Assembly (NCBI GenBank): GCA_002150815.3
Contig: NDFF03000098.1
Span: 310,001 to 374,000, forward strand
Length of the DNA: 64,000 nt
Source: Grammothele lineata
Lineage: Eukaryota > Basidiomycota > Agaricomycetes > Polyporales > Polyporaceae
Direction of reading: 5' to 3'
The first letter of the stretch is position 1. The number at the start of each line of letters is the position of its first letter. The notes under the pieces were generated by a model. That model did no database searches and was not told the origin of the DNA. It saw nothing but the letters and a program-made list of their open reading frames with translations. Of the stretch, positions 47,525 to 58,513 are shown piece by piece. The position numbers and the translations under genes are program-made.

Positions 47525-49115
47525 CTACCAGTCTGAGAGGCTGGCCTCCGAATCGCGCCGACGCTTGGGAACTTGCGACTCGGCGCCCTCTCCGGCCTGA
47601 CTTGCGTTGAAGGTCGTCCATTTCCTCTTGCCTGCTTGACTGGCGGATCTGGCACAGAAGGTGAGTTACCATGTACAACAACGTTATCGGAGTACTCACT
47701 GCGCCTGCGTGAAGCCAAGTCGACTAGGACCCGCTTCAGTGGCCCTCTCATTCCCTTGAGCACGCGCCGCGCTCGTTGACGCCTCGGGCAATCCAAGCAT
47801 AGCCAAGATCTCACAGTATTGAGCCTTTACGTCTTTGATGTTCTCCACCGCAGCTTCTGCCCGTGCTGAGATGAACCTGGCCAATTGCTGTAGCTCTTCA
47901 GCATCGCTGTCGAGCTCCTGCATCCAACCCTCGACCTTCGGGAATGATTCATGGAACTTCTTCTTCCTCGCCGCCTCCTCCTCCCACTCCTTCTGCACCC
48001 GCCTCCTTTCTGCGGACGCAGTCTCACGGGGACCGTTGAATAATTCTAACCACTGCTGCATCATTTCATTATGGCGCCTTTCGTTCTCTTCCCGTTGAGC
48101 CTTGAAACCCGCCAGTGTAAGGAGACCCTTGGGTCGTGGGGGAGATGGTGCCTTTTCCACTTCGTCATCGCACGGCGGAGATGGTGGCTCTACCATGTTA
48201 ACTTTCGCCTTCGGCTGGAAGGGCGATTGAGGATGGAGCGGCCGTGAGCGCACCGGAGACGGAGGGAAGATCTTCGCCTCCTCCGTACCCTGCATGGTCG
48301 CGATTCGAGCATCGATATTCTCGATTAGCCTATCAGGCTGCGATGAAAGCGGGGGGCGGTTCAATGTGGAGGTCTTCGGAGGGATAACCAGTTTCTTCAC
48401 CGCTTCTGGCCTACGAGAGGGTCCTACATCGCAGTAAGTCGTCAGATCTTGCATCGTGATGTAGTCTCATGCGACTCACCTGCAACATTCTTGGAACTTG
48501 TCTGCCGAACAGGCAGCCCGGAAGATTTGGTAGTATTCACCCTGGCAGGGACCGCCTTCTTCGCCGCCGGTGCAGGGTTAGAAAGCGACCGGCTTGGTGG
48601 ACAAACGTTCGTTGGCGCCCTCTTTGCCGCAACTGGACGGTCAAAGTTAGGATGGCGCCCGTAATTTACCTAGCCAGACGACGCCCGGCTTACCGTTTGG
48701 TGCCGCGACACCAGTGGCTTTCTTCGCAGGGACGGAAGACTTGCTGGTACCCAAGTTCCTCGAAGTCGTGCTAGGCTTTGGACCATAGCTGTCGAACATC
48801 AAGTAAGCACAACTTGCTCTCCTCGCACCCCTCGCGCGCTGACCACCCGGCCACAAGGCGACTTACCGCTTGACGAGGGTCGCAATAATATCTGCGGTCT
48901 TGCCGTTGGCTCGAACTCCATGGGTCTGTACACAATAGAGACGCAGATCGGTAAGTAAATGTCGCGGCATTGAGCATGGACCGGCTGCGCGTGCGTTGAC
49001 CACCCGATCGTCCACTGGGCGAAACAGCGGCCCGTGCACTCACTTTCGCTAATTCTTGGAGCTGTACCCTTGGCAGGCGCTCTAGATCCTCTCTCTTCAT
49101 AACAGTCGGTGCCAT
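47525..49115 (-). CDS. SAP-like motif, basic coiled-coil protein (left copy, six exons)
   Basis: Exons 49115-49044, 48925-48867, 48788-48694, 48632-48480, 48423-47700 and 47648-47525, phases 0-2-1-1-2, 408 residues. Residues about 8-44 form a SAP-like helix-turn-helix: EDLERLPRVQLQELAK (end of exon 1), then THGVRANGKTADIIATLVKR (exon 2), the pattern of DNA-binding SAP motifs. Residues about 45-215 are rich in A, P, K and S. The large exon continues with a charged coiled coil (ENERRHNEMMQQWLELF, then FPKVEGWMQELDSDAEEL). The last exon is short and basic (KRKWTTF, VPKRRRDSE). The copy at 54.3 kb has identical lengths for exons 1 and 2 (72 and 59 nt) and the same phases. A nuclear, DNA-associated role is inferred. 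Confidence 0.8.
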
Positions 49116-50189
49116 TGTGCGCCTTGACCGATCGGAAGGGGTAAACGGGACAGGCGGGGGACAGGGCTGAGGTAGGTTCGAGTTCAAGAGGGAATGGGAA
49201 GAGGCGCCCTGCTCACGCCCCGACTTTCCTCAGCCACAGCCGCGTCCGCCTTCAAAGGCCTATTGTTCTCCATTGTGACTCCGCCCTTCCACTACTCTCA
49301 GCCGCCCCGGTATGCCACCCTCGGGGCTGCCGCCTAAGGACCGCACATTGCTCCGAGGTTGTACAGACGACATCCTTGAATATACCACCACAGTCATGAG
49401 GTATGTTATATCGGCAGAACGTGCGTTAAAAGCGTATCTACTAGTGGATCAGGCGGAGCATACTCTCCTTAACATCACGGTATTGAGTTTTATGTATCAG
49501 AGAAGTTTTGATTTACATCTGTATTTTCTCTATTGATATGCCATTGACCGCCGTCCACCTCACCAACTTCCGTTTCGACTGTTCGTGCCCCGCGACGCGA
49601 TGGAGGAGATCTGTCGAGATGTTCCCCAGGAAAGCAGCGGTCATATTATGTGTAATCCTCCACTCTATCGAAGATTTTATCGGACGAGGAGGTGGTGTAC
49701 GAGAGCCCATCGCCGCACACACATCGGAAAAGAACTCCACAAGATCTACCCGTATTAGCGGGCTCTACGACTTACGACGTGGTCCAACTACACGCTATGC
49801 CAGAATTTTGATTCTGGGAAAGGAACTGCGTCGAGCTGAAGTGGTGGTGACACACGATTTTACCTTTGTTCGTCGTTAGGTAGACGCGCGGTGAACTCAA
49901 GCTTCTGTGTGGTCACGCTGAGGCAAAACGTCGCAGATATCTTCAACCCTCAGCTCGGGTAGTCTAGTGTCTGCGTCGGACAGTGTCAAAGAAGCGATAG
50001 ACGCAATACTTGGTGGTACGGGTAGACAGGCAGATCATGGAGTCTTCGAAGAACCGACGTCTTGACGTAATACGCGTACAACGAAGATATGCTTCACTGC
50101 TACTATGGACTCTAACTAGCTTGTTATCCCATCCACGATCTTTTCGGCCGGCCAAAATGCACGACTGAATGTTCACCGAAGATACACCA
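49116..50189. other. No gene recognised
   Basis: Lies upstream of the left SAP-like gene and downstream of the amidase gene. Short frames around 49.3-49.9 kb lack motifs. Presumably promoter of the former and 3' UTR of the latter. Confidence 0.4.
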
Positions 50190-52468
50190 TCAGTTCGGGA
50201 ACACGCGCGTGCCGGTGGAAACGGGCTTGACGATCCCTGCATCCTGCAACGCCGCGAAGAGGTTGAAGAGCATCAGATCCTACGGAGAGCCATCGTTAGC
50301 TGCCCTACTCCTATGGCATAATGCAAAATCGAGACTCACGCAGCCCTTCGCAGCAAGGAAGCTGATGGTCACGGGAAGGAACTCAGTTTGTCCCGTGATC
50401 GTCGAGTTATAGGCGGCTTCACCGACTAACGAAAGTACGAGAATAAGTCAAGTTTCTTGGTTTGAGATCACTCGAAACGTACCGGGAACGACCATGTCCG
50501 GGATCTCGGCGTGAACTGCGATGCGGCCGGCGGAGAAACCGAAAGGAGCAGTAGGTGAACTGCAAGGAGACGTCAGCAATTGGATAGATATACGCAATGT
50601 GAACACGCGTACCTGATGTACCGGTTGCGGTAGTTGGTCCTCCCAGAGCTCTGAGGGTACAGCATGATGGAGTCCGAGCACGTCTCAGCATCCGCTTTGA
50701 CTACCTCGCTCGCGAACCAGTCCATGAACGCCGTCTTGTTGGTGAGCGCCTCGTCCTTGCGTCCCGTAGGCAGCGTGCGTCCATACGCCCACCGAGCAGA
50801 GGGCGCGGGGTTGATGAACGGAACGCGGCCGCCGTGAGCGGCGCCGTAGTCGGCGATGAACGGGTCCGCGACGAGCGCGATCTGGTCGATCGTGATAAGG
50901 TCCGCGTACGTTGTGTTAAGGAGTGTCTGCAGCGTCGGGGCGGGGACCATCGCGGGCTTGCTCGTGTTCCACTCGCCGGCGAGGCTCATCTCCGTGCGGG
51001 AGACGTTGAGGAAGCCCTCGAGCTTGGTGATGAACTGGTTGAATGTGTCGTCGGTGCTTCCGGAGACAGGAGGGTTGGCGGTGAAGCTGCTTCCGAAGAA
51101 GTCCAGGGGGAAGAGGAGCTTCTTGGGGAACTGCGAGAACTGTTGGCAAGAGGTCAATACACGCTTCGCACACCGTCTAGGACGAAGTGATACTCACCGA
51201 AGTAAAGTTCTGGTACCACCAATGACCAGCGGTCGCCCACAACTTTGCGTCGCGCGAGAAGATGCCGGCCGTGTCGAGCTCGGGAGAGAGAGGCATGACG
51301 TCGTCAAGCGAAACGGCGCCGTGCGACGGCCGGTTCCCGAACACCCCGTTCACCCCCGACGGTCCGCGCATCGAGCCGCCTGTGTCGCTCCCGATCGCAA
51401 AGTCCAGCCACGGATACGCTGCGACGGCCGTTCCCGAACCCGTAGACGAGCTACTTCCATCCTGGTACCCGTCCCCGCGCGGGTTGTACGGAGCATGGAG
51501 GTCTACCCAGTCGTCAGTCGCGGTCTCGCCGTTGGCAAACTGCGACGTCTTCGACTTCCCAACGAGAACCATCCCGCCGTCCAGCAGGCGCTGCACCGCG
51601 GGCGAGGTGCGGTTCTTGGCTGGGTAGAGCTGGAAGAAGGCGCGGTTGCCGCAGCCAGTGTGGAGCCCCTTGATGTCGTAGATGTCCTTCACGGCGAGGC
51701 GCATGCCCGCGAGCGGCTTCTCAGCCGTAGGCGTGAAGTAGAGTCGGGAGGGGACGCCAATAGTCTCGGTCGCGCCGCCGGGAATACGCGCAGATAGGAC
51801 TTGGAAGCCGCCAGAGTTATCGGGAATGGTGCCGTAGAGGAAGGACTGGTTCTCGTCGTTGTAAAGACGAAGTGCTGTTGTTGAATAGAACGTAAGTTCC
51901 GACGTGTCGCTTGATAATAGATGACGTACCTTCAAAGATGTTGCCCGTGGCGGTTTCCAAGAAATACGGTCCGGCCGGCAGCGTCTTCGTCAGACCGACA
52001 CCGAGAAGGTACTTCTTCGACAGCAGGACGAAGTCGATGCCCAGCTTCTTTTGCGCAGAGCCCAGCTGGACACTGCGCACGCTTTTCGTGCCGTTGTATG
52101 TGACATAAACACCTTAAAACAATCTCAGAATGTAATGCAACCTTAAAGGACCTGAACGTACCTGTAAGGAACGACTTGCTCCAAACATCGTCCTTCGCGG
52201 ACCAGATGTCGATAGTTTTTTGCAGCGCCGCCTGATCGAAGACCGTCTCCGACGTCGGGATGACGGAGAACGGAACGAGCTCCCCGGGCGATTTCTTTGC
52301 TACCGCAAGAGCAAGAGGGTCTTGAAGAGCCGACACGGGAGAAGGTGGAGCAAAGTACGAGATGCCATCGATGGTGAGCGTCCGGCCGGTGGATTGGACG
52401 AGTGCTTCAGTCGCCGAGGCGACATGGAGCGCAGACCCCAGGAACGCAAAGACGCCGAGCAGCTTCAT
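50190..52468 (-). CDS. Secreted amidase-signature family hydrolase (seven exons)
   Basis: Exons 52468-52162, 52112-51930, 51874-51198, 51139-50613, 50559-50483, 50425-50340 and 50279-50190, phases 1-1-0-2-1-0, 648 residues. A signal peptide ([19 protein letters not shown]) directs secretion. The catalytic core of the amidase signature family is complete: the lysine in LAVKDIYDI at about residue 226, the Gly/Ser-rich [10 protein letters not shown] stretch with the bridging serine near 305, and the nucleophile in [13 protein letters not shown] at about 331. Such enzymes hydrolyse amide or related C-N bonds by a Ser-cisSer-Lys mechanism; the substrate cannot be told from sequence. A roughly 160-residue N-terminal extension precedes the usual core, as in some fungal secreted members. 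The gene sits between the two divergent SAP-gene cassettes. No defects were seen. Confidence 0.92.
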
Positions 52469-54325
52469 CGCGTCCGCCTTGATGCTCCTGCTGAAGTGGC
52501 CAGTAGCGCGAGTAGAAGGTTTGACGCGCCGCGTCCTCTTATACAAGTCCGCGATAAGATTAACAAATCATCCGGACCCCTGATCGAGTCAATGTACGTT
52601 ATCAGTCGGCATGAACAGGAGCATAGCCCTCGACGATCAACGTACCTGCCCATCCTTCCGCGAAAACCTTATGCGATGCTTGTAATCTCTTGTAATCCCC
52701 GTTCTAAGCGCTACCCGCTCGCATTGGTCTCGGCGACAAAGGCGCACCATCTCCGACCAAGAACGTGCGATAGGAGCCCGCGAAGTTGGGCCTTCAGAAT
52801 GCGATAAGCCAGCGAGCACGCGTATATGCGAAAAATCCGCCCTTATCGCGGGCCGTGTGTGGACAGGATCGCGGCAGTATTCAGATCTGCCGTGCCGCCG
52901 GGCATCCGAACGCGAGCGCGTCAGGAAACGTGACCGCGTCGATGTCCAGACGAGATCGGCCGTGCGCGCCGAACCGCAATGTCACGTCGGAGATTAGGTA
53001 ATGGGCTGTTTGGTAGTGATTCAATACTTAGTCCACGCTACTTTGGGTATGACTACAGAAGAAGGGGACAGCGGCAGAGGTTAGGAGAAGCGAGGGACGT
53101 GAGCCAGAGTGATACACTTACGTTCATGATATGAGGTCGCCGGATCCGCAGTGCGCACGTAGCATCGTGGGCAGTCATCTTGAATCCTGTAGCACGTTCT
53201 CCGCTTCCTTGACATTACTTGGTTGAGATCGGAAGCTGCGAAAACAGAGCGAGGCGATGGGGCGCATGACAGTAGGCTTGTGCTACATACGTATACGCAC
53301 AAGAGGACTTCGTACTCACAGGGTTCGAACTCCGACCGGGGACTTCCGAGATCCTGACGAGGCGCACTGCTTTAAGCAGTAGACCATCTTCGAATCCGGC
53401 CTTCGACGGCTTTCCCGTAGACTTGATTTTAACCTCCAGTCGAGAGGAAACACAATCTACATATGGCCGGCCGGATGTGTACGAGCATTATGACACAATA
53501 TTAGCACGGTGTCGGCGACCAGAAATCTCGAAGCTACTACAGTTAGTACTGCAAGGGACTTGGCAAGCTCGATTATGTATTCTGAAGCGCGTCGAGAGGC
53601 AGGTTGAACGAGACAGAAGAGAGATCAATTAAACATGTGCGTATATGTAGGCTTGAGAGACGACTGATCTCAGTGGGCGTGGGGAGGTTCGAGAAGGGGA
53701 AGGTATGCTGAAGTGTGAGGAAGAGCCTGAGAAGGCAAGAACGCTGTACGCTAGCGACCCCGCCCACAAAGAGGGTCGAACTTGCCCTCCTACGTACAGT
53801 GAAACTGTCCTGGACATCCTGCGCTGCGCGCCTCAGCGGTCGTCTCATACAATCCGACTTCGGGGGCTCCATGCCTCTGGCGAACAGGTGAAAGGAGATG
53901 CAGTTCTCGTTAAATGCGCATTACGTGCGGCCCAGGGAGAAGCGCTCCTACTTAGACGAGCGTAGTCGAACACTCTGATATTGTGAACACGGCATAATAG
54001 CACTCCATTAGTCTTTCTCGCTCGTGATAGCACTTTTGTTTGAGGGAGCGGTGTTGAGACCAAGACTGTTGACCAGACCATCGAACAATTACGAAGAGAC
54101 CGCAGGACCGCTACTGCGGACCTCGCAGAGCAGCACGACGCAGAGAAGGAGGACAATGGGCCTAGTCAATCCCCCACGGACCGCAGGCGCGTGACCGAAC
54201 GCGATTGTGGCTACAAAACGCAACGCGAGTTAGGCGCCTCTCCACAACCGCCTTGACCACCACCTCCCACTCACCCGCGTCCCAACCTTGCCCATCCCAC
54301 CTTTGCCCACCAAATTCCTTCAATC
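52469..54325. other. Intergenic, with a tRNA-like fossil
   Basis: Separates the amidase gene from the right-hand cassette. The only structure seen is the tRNA-like segment at 53305-53397. Short frames elsewhere carry no motifs. Confidence 0.4.
53305..53397 (-). ncRNA. tRNA-like sequence, probably a degenerate tRNA or tRNA-derived element
   Basis: On the minus strand an A-box-like TGGTCTACTG is followed about 55 nt later by a B-box-like GAGTTCGAACC. A four-pair stem (GGAT with GTCC) encloses the seven-base loop CTCGGAA, which would give a CGG (proline) anticodon. The outer ends GGATTCG and CGAAGTCC can pair with one bulge. However, the T-arm stem does not pair properly, and the spacing is about 15-20 nt longer than a standard tRNA. 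A functional tRNA is unlikely. Confidence 0.3.
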
Positions 54326-55792
54326 ATGCCTTCTCCCAAAATCTCAGAGGCCTATTTAAAGAAGCGTTCCCGGGTCCAGCTCCAGACGTTGGCCAAGGTG
54401 AGTGCTTCGACCCCCTGCCGCTCGCCGGGTCCTGGAAGGGGCGCGGACGGCGCGGCCCATGCGCGGCCCATGCGATGTCCCTAGGCACAGTAGCTGATCT
54501 TTCTTCGGCTTCTTCTCTGACACAGAAATACGGTATCAAGGCGAACTTGAAGAACGGAGAGATTATCTCGGAAGTGCTGAAGCGGTACGTAGACTCGATG
54601 GGTGGTCAGAGCCCTAGACGGAGAAAGACGGCTGAATGATTACTTACCTTGTCTTCGGCAGGCTGTCAGCGACGGACAAAACTCACATGAATAATGTCGA
54701 GAGCAAAGTGCCGAAGGAAACCACGGGTACCGTCGCAGCCGGAGGTGAGTGTGGGGGAGAGTAACAGCGAAGTCGGCGGTCGTTAACTTCAACGGGTTCA
54801 GGCGTAGCGGTGGAACCGCCGACCGAGGAACAGATCCCGGAGATCCCAGTCGCCCATGCCTCTTCTCGACGATCGAGAATTTCCGCAATGAGGCCAAGAG
54901 GTAGGCCCTCTGAGGTCCCAAAGATCGAACAATCTGCGGATGTTCCAGGTGAGTTACAAGCATTTGCCGTGATGCTGTCAACCAACTACCAATGCCAGGT
55001 CCCTCACGTCGTGATCCATCTCCAGAAGATCAACTTGTTTCTGGAGAACAGTCGAACCTTGAGCCTACGTCGACTTCGTCCTGCTTGGACGATCTTGTAG
55101 ATTCGACATCGGCCTCGCAGCAAGGCGCACGCAGTGGTGCGGCAGCTTTCTCTCCCGGGGAGCGAGTGATTGACAAAATTACAGGCATGTCTTCGGCGCA
55201 GTGGGACCTGCTATTGAAGCGTCCTATGTCAAAGAAACAGCGGACAGCCCTGCTTCAAAAACGCTACGACGAAGACCCGCAATACCGCCAAGTTTGCGAC
55301 AGAGCGGTGCAAGAGCTAGAAGCTGTCGTAAATGGACCCAAGCAGTCAGCGTCCGCGCTCGAGAGGCAGAAGGAGGAGGAGAGGGTCCGGTGGCAGGCCT
55401 TCCTGGAAGCCTTGCCTCAAGTTGAAGGTTGGATTGCGGAGCTGGAGAAAGACGCTCAGGACCTATTCGAAATGGCGGCTCTGGTGGACAAGTGGTCAAC
55501 GGCTCTGAAGAACCAGTCCAACGGGCTGAGGTTGAGATACAGGGAGATGCTGGATTCCCTGGAACGCGACCCCATCTCGCAAGGCGTCCAACAACCGGCT
55601 GCGCCTGAGACAGATGGCGAGACTTCAACGTGAGCAGCCTGTTGTCATAGCATAATGCCGATCTAGCACTTACCGGACTTCAGTGTCGCAGGAAAGGGTA
55701 AGAGGACATGGCAAGAGCTGGATGCAGAAGCGGATAGCTCGCCAGATTGGAAGCGGCCGCGAGATGAGTTGTGGAGCAGCGACTCGGGGTAG
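54326..55792 (+). CDS. SAP-like motif, basic coiled-coil protein (right copy, six exons)
   Basis: Exons 54326-54397, 54526-54584, 54662-54744, 54802-54948, 54999-55629 and 55684-55792, phases 0-2-1-1-2, 366 residues. The SAP-like motif is split between exon 1 (LKKRSRVQLQTLAK) and exon 2 (KYGIKANLKNGEIISEVLKR) at the same codon as in the 47.5-49.1 kb copy. Exon 5 in both genes begins G-P-S-R-R. It carries the shared coiled-coil segment: here FLEALPQVEGWIAELEKDAQ, there FHESFPKVEGWMQELDSDAE. The last exon is short and basic with a tryptophan (GKGKRTW, WKRPRDE). Probable nuclear protein. It faces away from its left paralogue and is followed by the distal paralogue at 57.0 kb. The family has no name I recognise. 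Confidence 0.8.
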
Positions 55793-57008
55793 ATAACTCG
55801 CTGGTCGAATCGTCCGTGCTTGTAGGTTGGCAATGTAAAACAACCTTCATGCGCTTTGGACTGGAGCACCGGGCGGACTCCACAAGTGCTCGACGCCGGA
55901 GTTCATGGTGGCGACAGCCGAAAGGCCGCTCGCCGTCGCTCGCCGTATGTATGGGCGCTCGCACGTCCTTCCATCCTCCTGCCATCACGTCGCGTTCCTC
56001 CACTGCACCTCTCCCTCTCTCTCCCCTCCCTTCCTTCCACAGATAGGCTTCTCACTATGAACATCCGGGTTTTCGTGGAAGCAAAAGACAAGATGCTGCA
56101 GATTGGGCGTCAGGAGATCAGGACATTGGCTTGGGAGAGGACTGTATCGCAGAACTGTACGACTTCATGTACCCCTTTCCCGTCCGCTCGTCAAAGATAC
56201 CCCAATCTATTCAAGGGTGCCAATCATGTGTTTTTCCTTCACCACAGGCTGAGGATCGTTGAGAGGCAGAGGCCTGCACGGCCCTGCATCTCCTTCACAA
56301 AATGTACGTGCTGTATAAGTATACCTATATCCCCCCGTGAACTGGATGTTGCGCACGCTCTCACAACGGAGCGGTGGATGACAATATGTATGCCAACGCC
56401 ATTACATGGACGTTTCGTTTTGCGTTTGCAGAGCGTGAGCCGGCTCAGTCAGACCGTCCTCGTCGAGAGCCACCCAGCTTTGACAACCGGGGATCTCATG
56501 CACCTTTATTCACAATGCACTCGTACGCGTATGCACCGACATCCGATGACTCAGTCTCATGAAATACATACAGTTAAACACATTATCAGCTACCATTGAG
56601 TTTCAGATCGCCCAGGAAGGTACTCAATGTTGAACGTTAGACCTTCGACGGTGAGACTCGAGACTGTTTGTCAGTGTTCCCTTAACTGAAGACACCTCAC
56701 GAGCAGATTTTGCATATTTAGTGATCTACAGCCTGAATTCGATGCACGATTGCGGACGATAGTTCTTCTCAAACTGCCCCTCAACGCACAGCGATCGGCC
56801 GGGCATCGTCGCATTTCTGCACGACGGAGACTCGAACGGTGAGTTATGTCACGTGATACGTGAGACGCGACCTGACGCGCCCGGCGCGCTCGCGTCGGCC
56901 AGAGATCTCTCTTGCTCTTGACCAAGTACTCTACGCGCGCACCCCTCTCGCATCTCCACCTTCGATCTGCTGCTTCTCACCATACACAATACAACCTCGC
57001 AGCGCAAT
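55793..57008. other. Spacer between the two right-hand paralogues
   Basis: About 1.2 kb, matching the left-hand spacer in length. A plus-strand frame around 56100-56272 contains GEDCIAELYDFMYPFPV, which looks protein-like but has no start or splice partner that I could establish. It may be an unrecognised exon. Confidence 0.35.
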
Positions 57009-58229
57009 ATGCTTTACAAGTCTCGCAAGACGAGCTCCCAAGGGGTCGCTGAGGCACCGTGCAGCGTCTCCGAGATGAAGGTGAGCGTTCAGAGTATCGT
57101 GTTGTGCGAATGCCCGTTGGATCCAGTGCTCGAGGAGAAATTGTATCACTCACTCTGTATGACTTGTCATTAAAACTACTGTTTAGGAGAACAAGTCCTC
57201 TATGACGGCGGCAATGGCTGCGCAAGCTACAGGTGCTGAACTAATCAAGGAGTGGGTGCCCGGCATTCTGTTGCTCAGCGTATTACCCAGGGGCTTATAC
57301 CCACCGAAACAGGCATACCTCTCAAGATAGAATACTTCGAAGGTCGTCACGCACTAGAAAGTCGGTATCTCAAGGGATCATAGGTGAGCGATACGCGTCA
57401 GTGGCCTCGTTGTGCCCGCATCCTAATGACCACCCCAAGCCCCATTGACCTCCCAGTCCACTATGCCGCTCCCGAAGCGGAAGCTCTCACCGAACGCTAA
57501 ACCAAGTGAGGCACCAAATCTTCTACAGTCTAATGATCTCCATATTCACTGATCTGGTTCGCCAATCACAGTGGCGGTCTTTCCTCCCCGGGGCCCCGTC
57601 TTCAGCCTTCCTCCCGCAAAGAGCTTTCCCGAACCTTCGAAGGCGGAGTCCCCGAAGTTCAATCCACATATCAATACAGCCTCATCTTCGACTCGAGCCG
57701 CCGCCATTCCTCCTGCGACCCGCCCTACCCTCGAAGAACGCCTGGCCGCGGTCCCAGACGAAGAGGCACAAGACATGTTCTTTCGCATCGAAGACCTCAC
57801 AACCGATAGCGAGAAGATCATAACTCGCTCCAAGTATATGTTGGAGGCTGCTGGGGACATTGGCAAGTCACTGGACCTGATGGACAAGAAGATCGCACGG
57901 ATCGACACCTTCTTCGACCAGTTCGCGGAGCTATTGGATAAGAGCTCCCAGCCCAGTCCCTTTGAAATCGATGACCCTGATTTTGTCGATGACTGGGGCG
58001 ACGACTCCTTGTTCGACGACACGGGGAAGTTGTCGGAGCTGACCGACGAGTGGGTCTTCTCTCTTCACGTCGTGGCGGTCAAGTATGGCGTCTAACTGCG
58101 ATCTGAAATAGGACGTTCCACCGTCAGGTGTTGAAGGGGCAGAAACGCCAGGCGGAAGATGAGGATGCAGTAGATGCGGAGGTCCTCAGGAAGAAGTCTC
58201 GTCGCAGCGAGTCGCCGGAGGCACAATAG
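57009..58229 (+). CDS. Right distal member of the six-exon basic coiled-coil family
   Basis: Read with six exons in phases 0-2-1-1-2. Exon 1 is 57009-57080 (72 nt). Exons 2-4 are inferred by comparison with the 45.1-46.3 kb gene (shared LRR-S basic patch before intron 3). Exon 5, the large one, starts near 57573, and the last exon ends at 58229. Exon 5 encodes a P/S-rich start, then RPTLEERLAAVPDEEAQDMF and the helices IGKSLDLMDKKIARIDTFFD, a probable coiled coil. An acidic stretch with DDTGKLSELTDE sits directly before the last intron, as in the left copy. The basic tail (GQKRQ, RKKSRRSES) suggests nuclear targeting. One donor is GTGGGT rather than GTGAGT. Exons 5-6 are well supported; exons 1-3 less so. 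Confidence 0.66.
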
Positions 58230-58513
58230 CTCATGCAGAGGAGTTCCGCTACGGACAGCCAAGACCCCGTGTAATATATGTAATCGGATTCACCTGTATC
58301 AGTATCACGTCTCTCGCTATGTCTTTCTAACAGTTATGTAACTCTGATGTAGGCGCAAAACGCAAAACGCATGGCCCGGCGAGTGATGAGCAAACACTCT
58401 ACGAGCATGAGATTGAGACTTATGCATCTACAAGACCACGGCGCGTATATGGATCGTACACTAACATATCTCGTCTCCACAGCGGTTCTAACTAAGTACG
58501 AACTATACAAACA

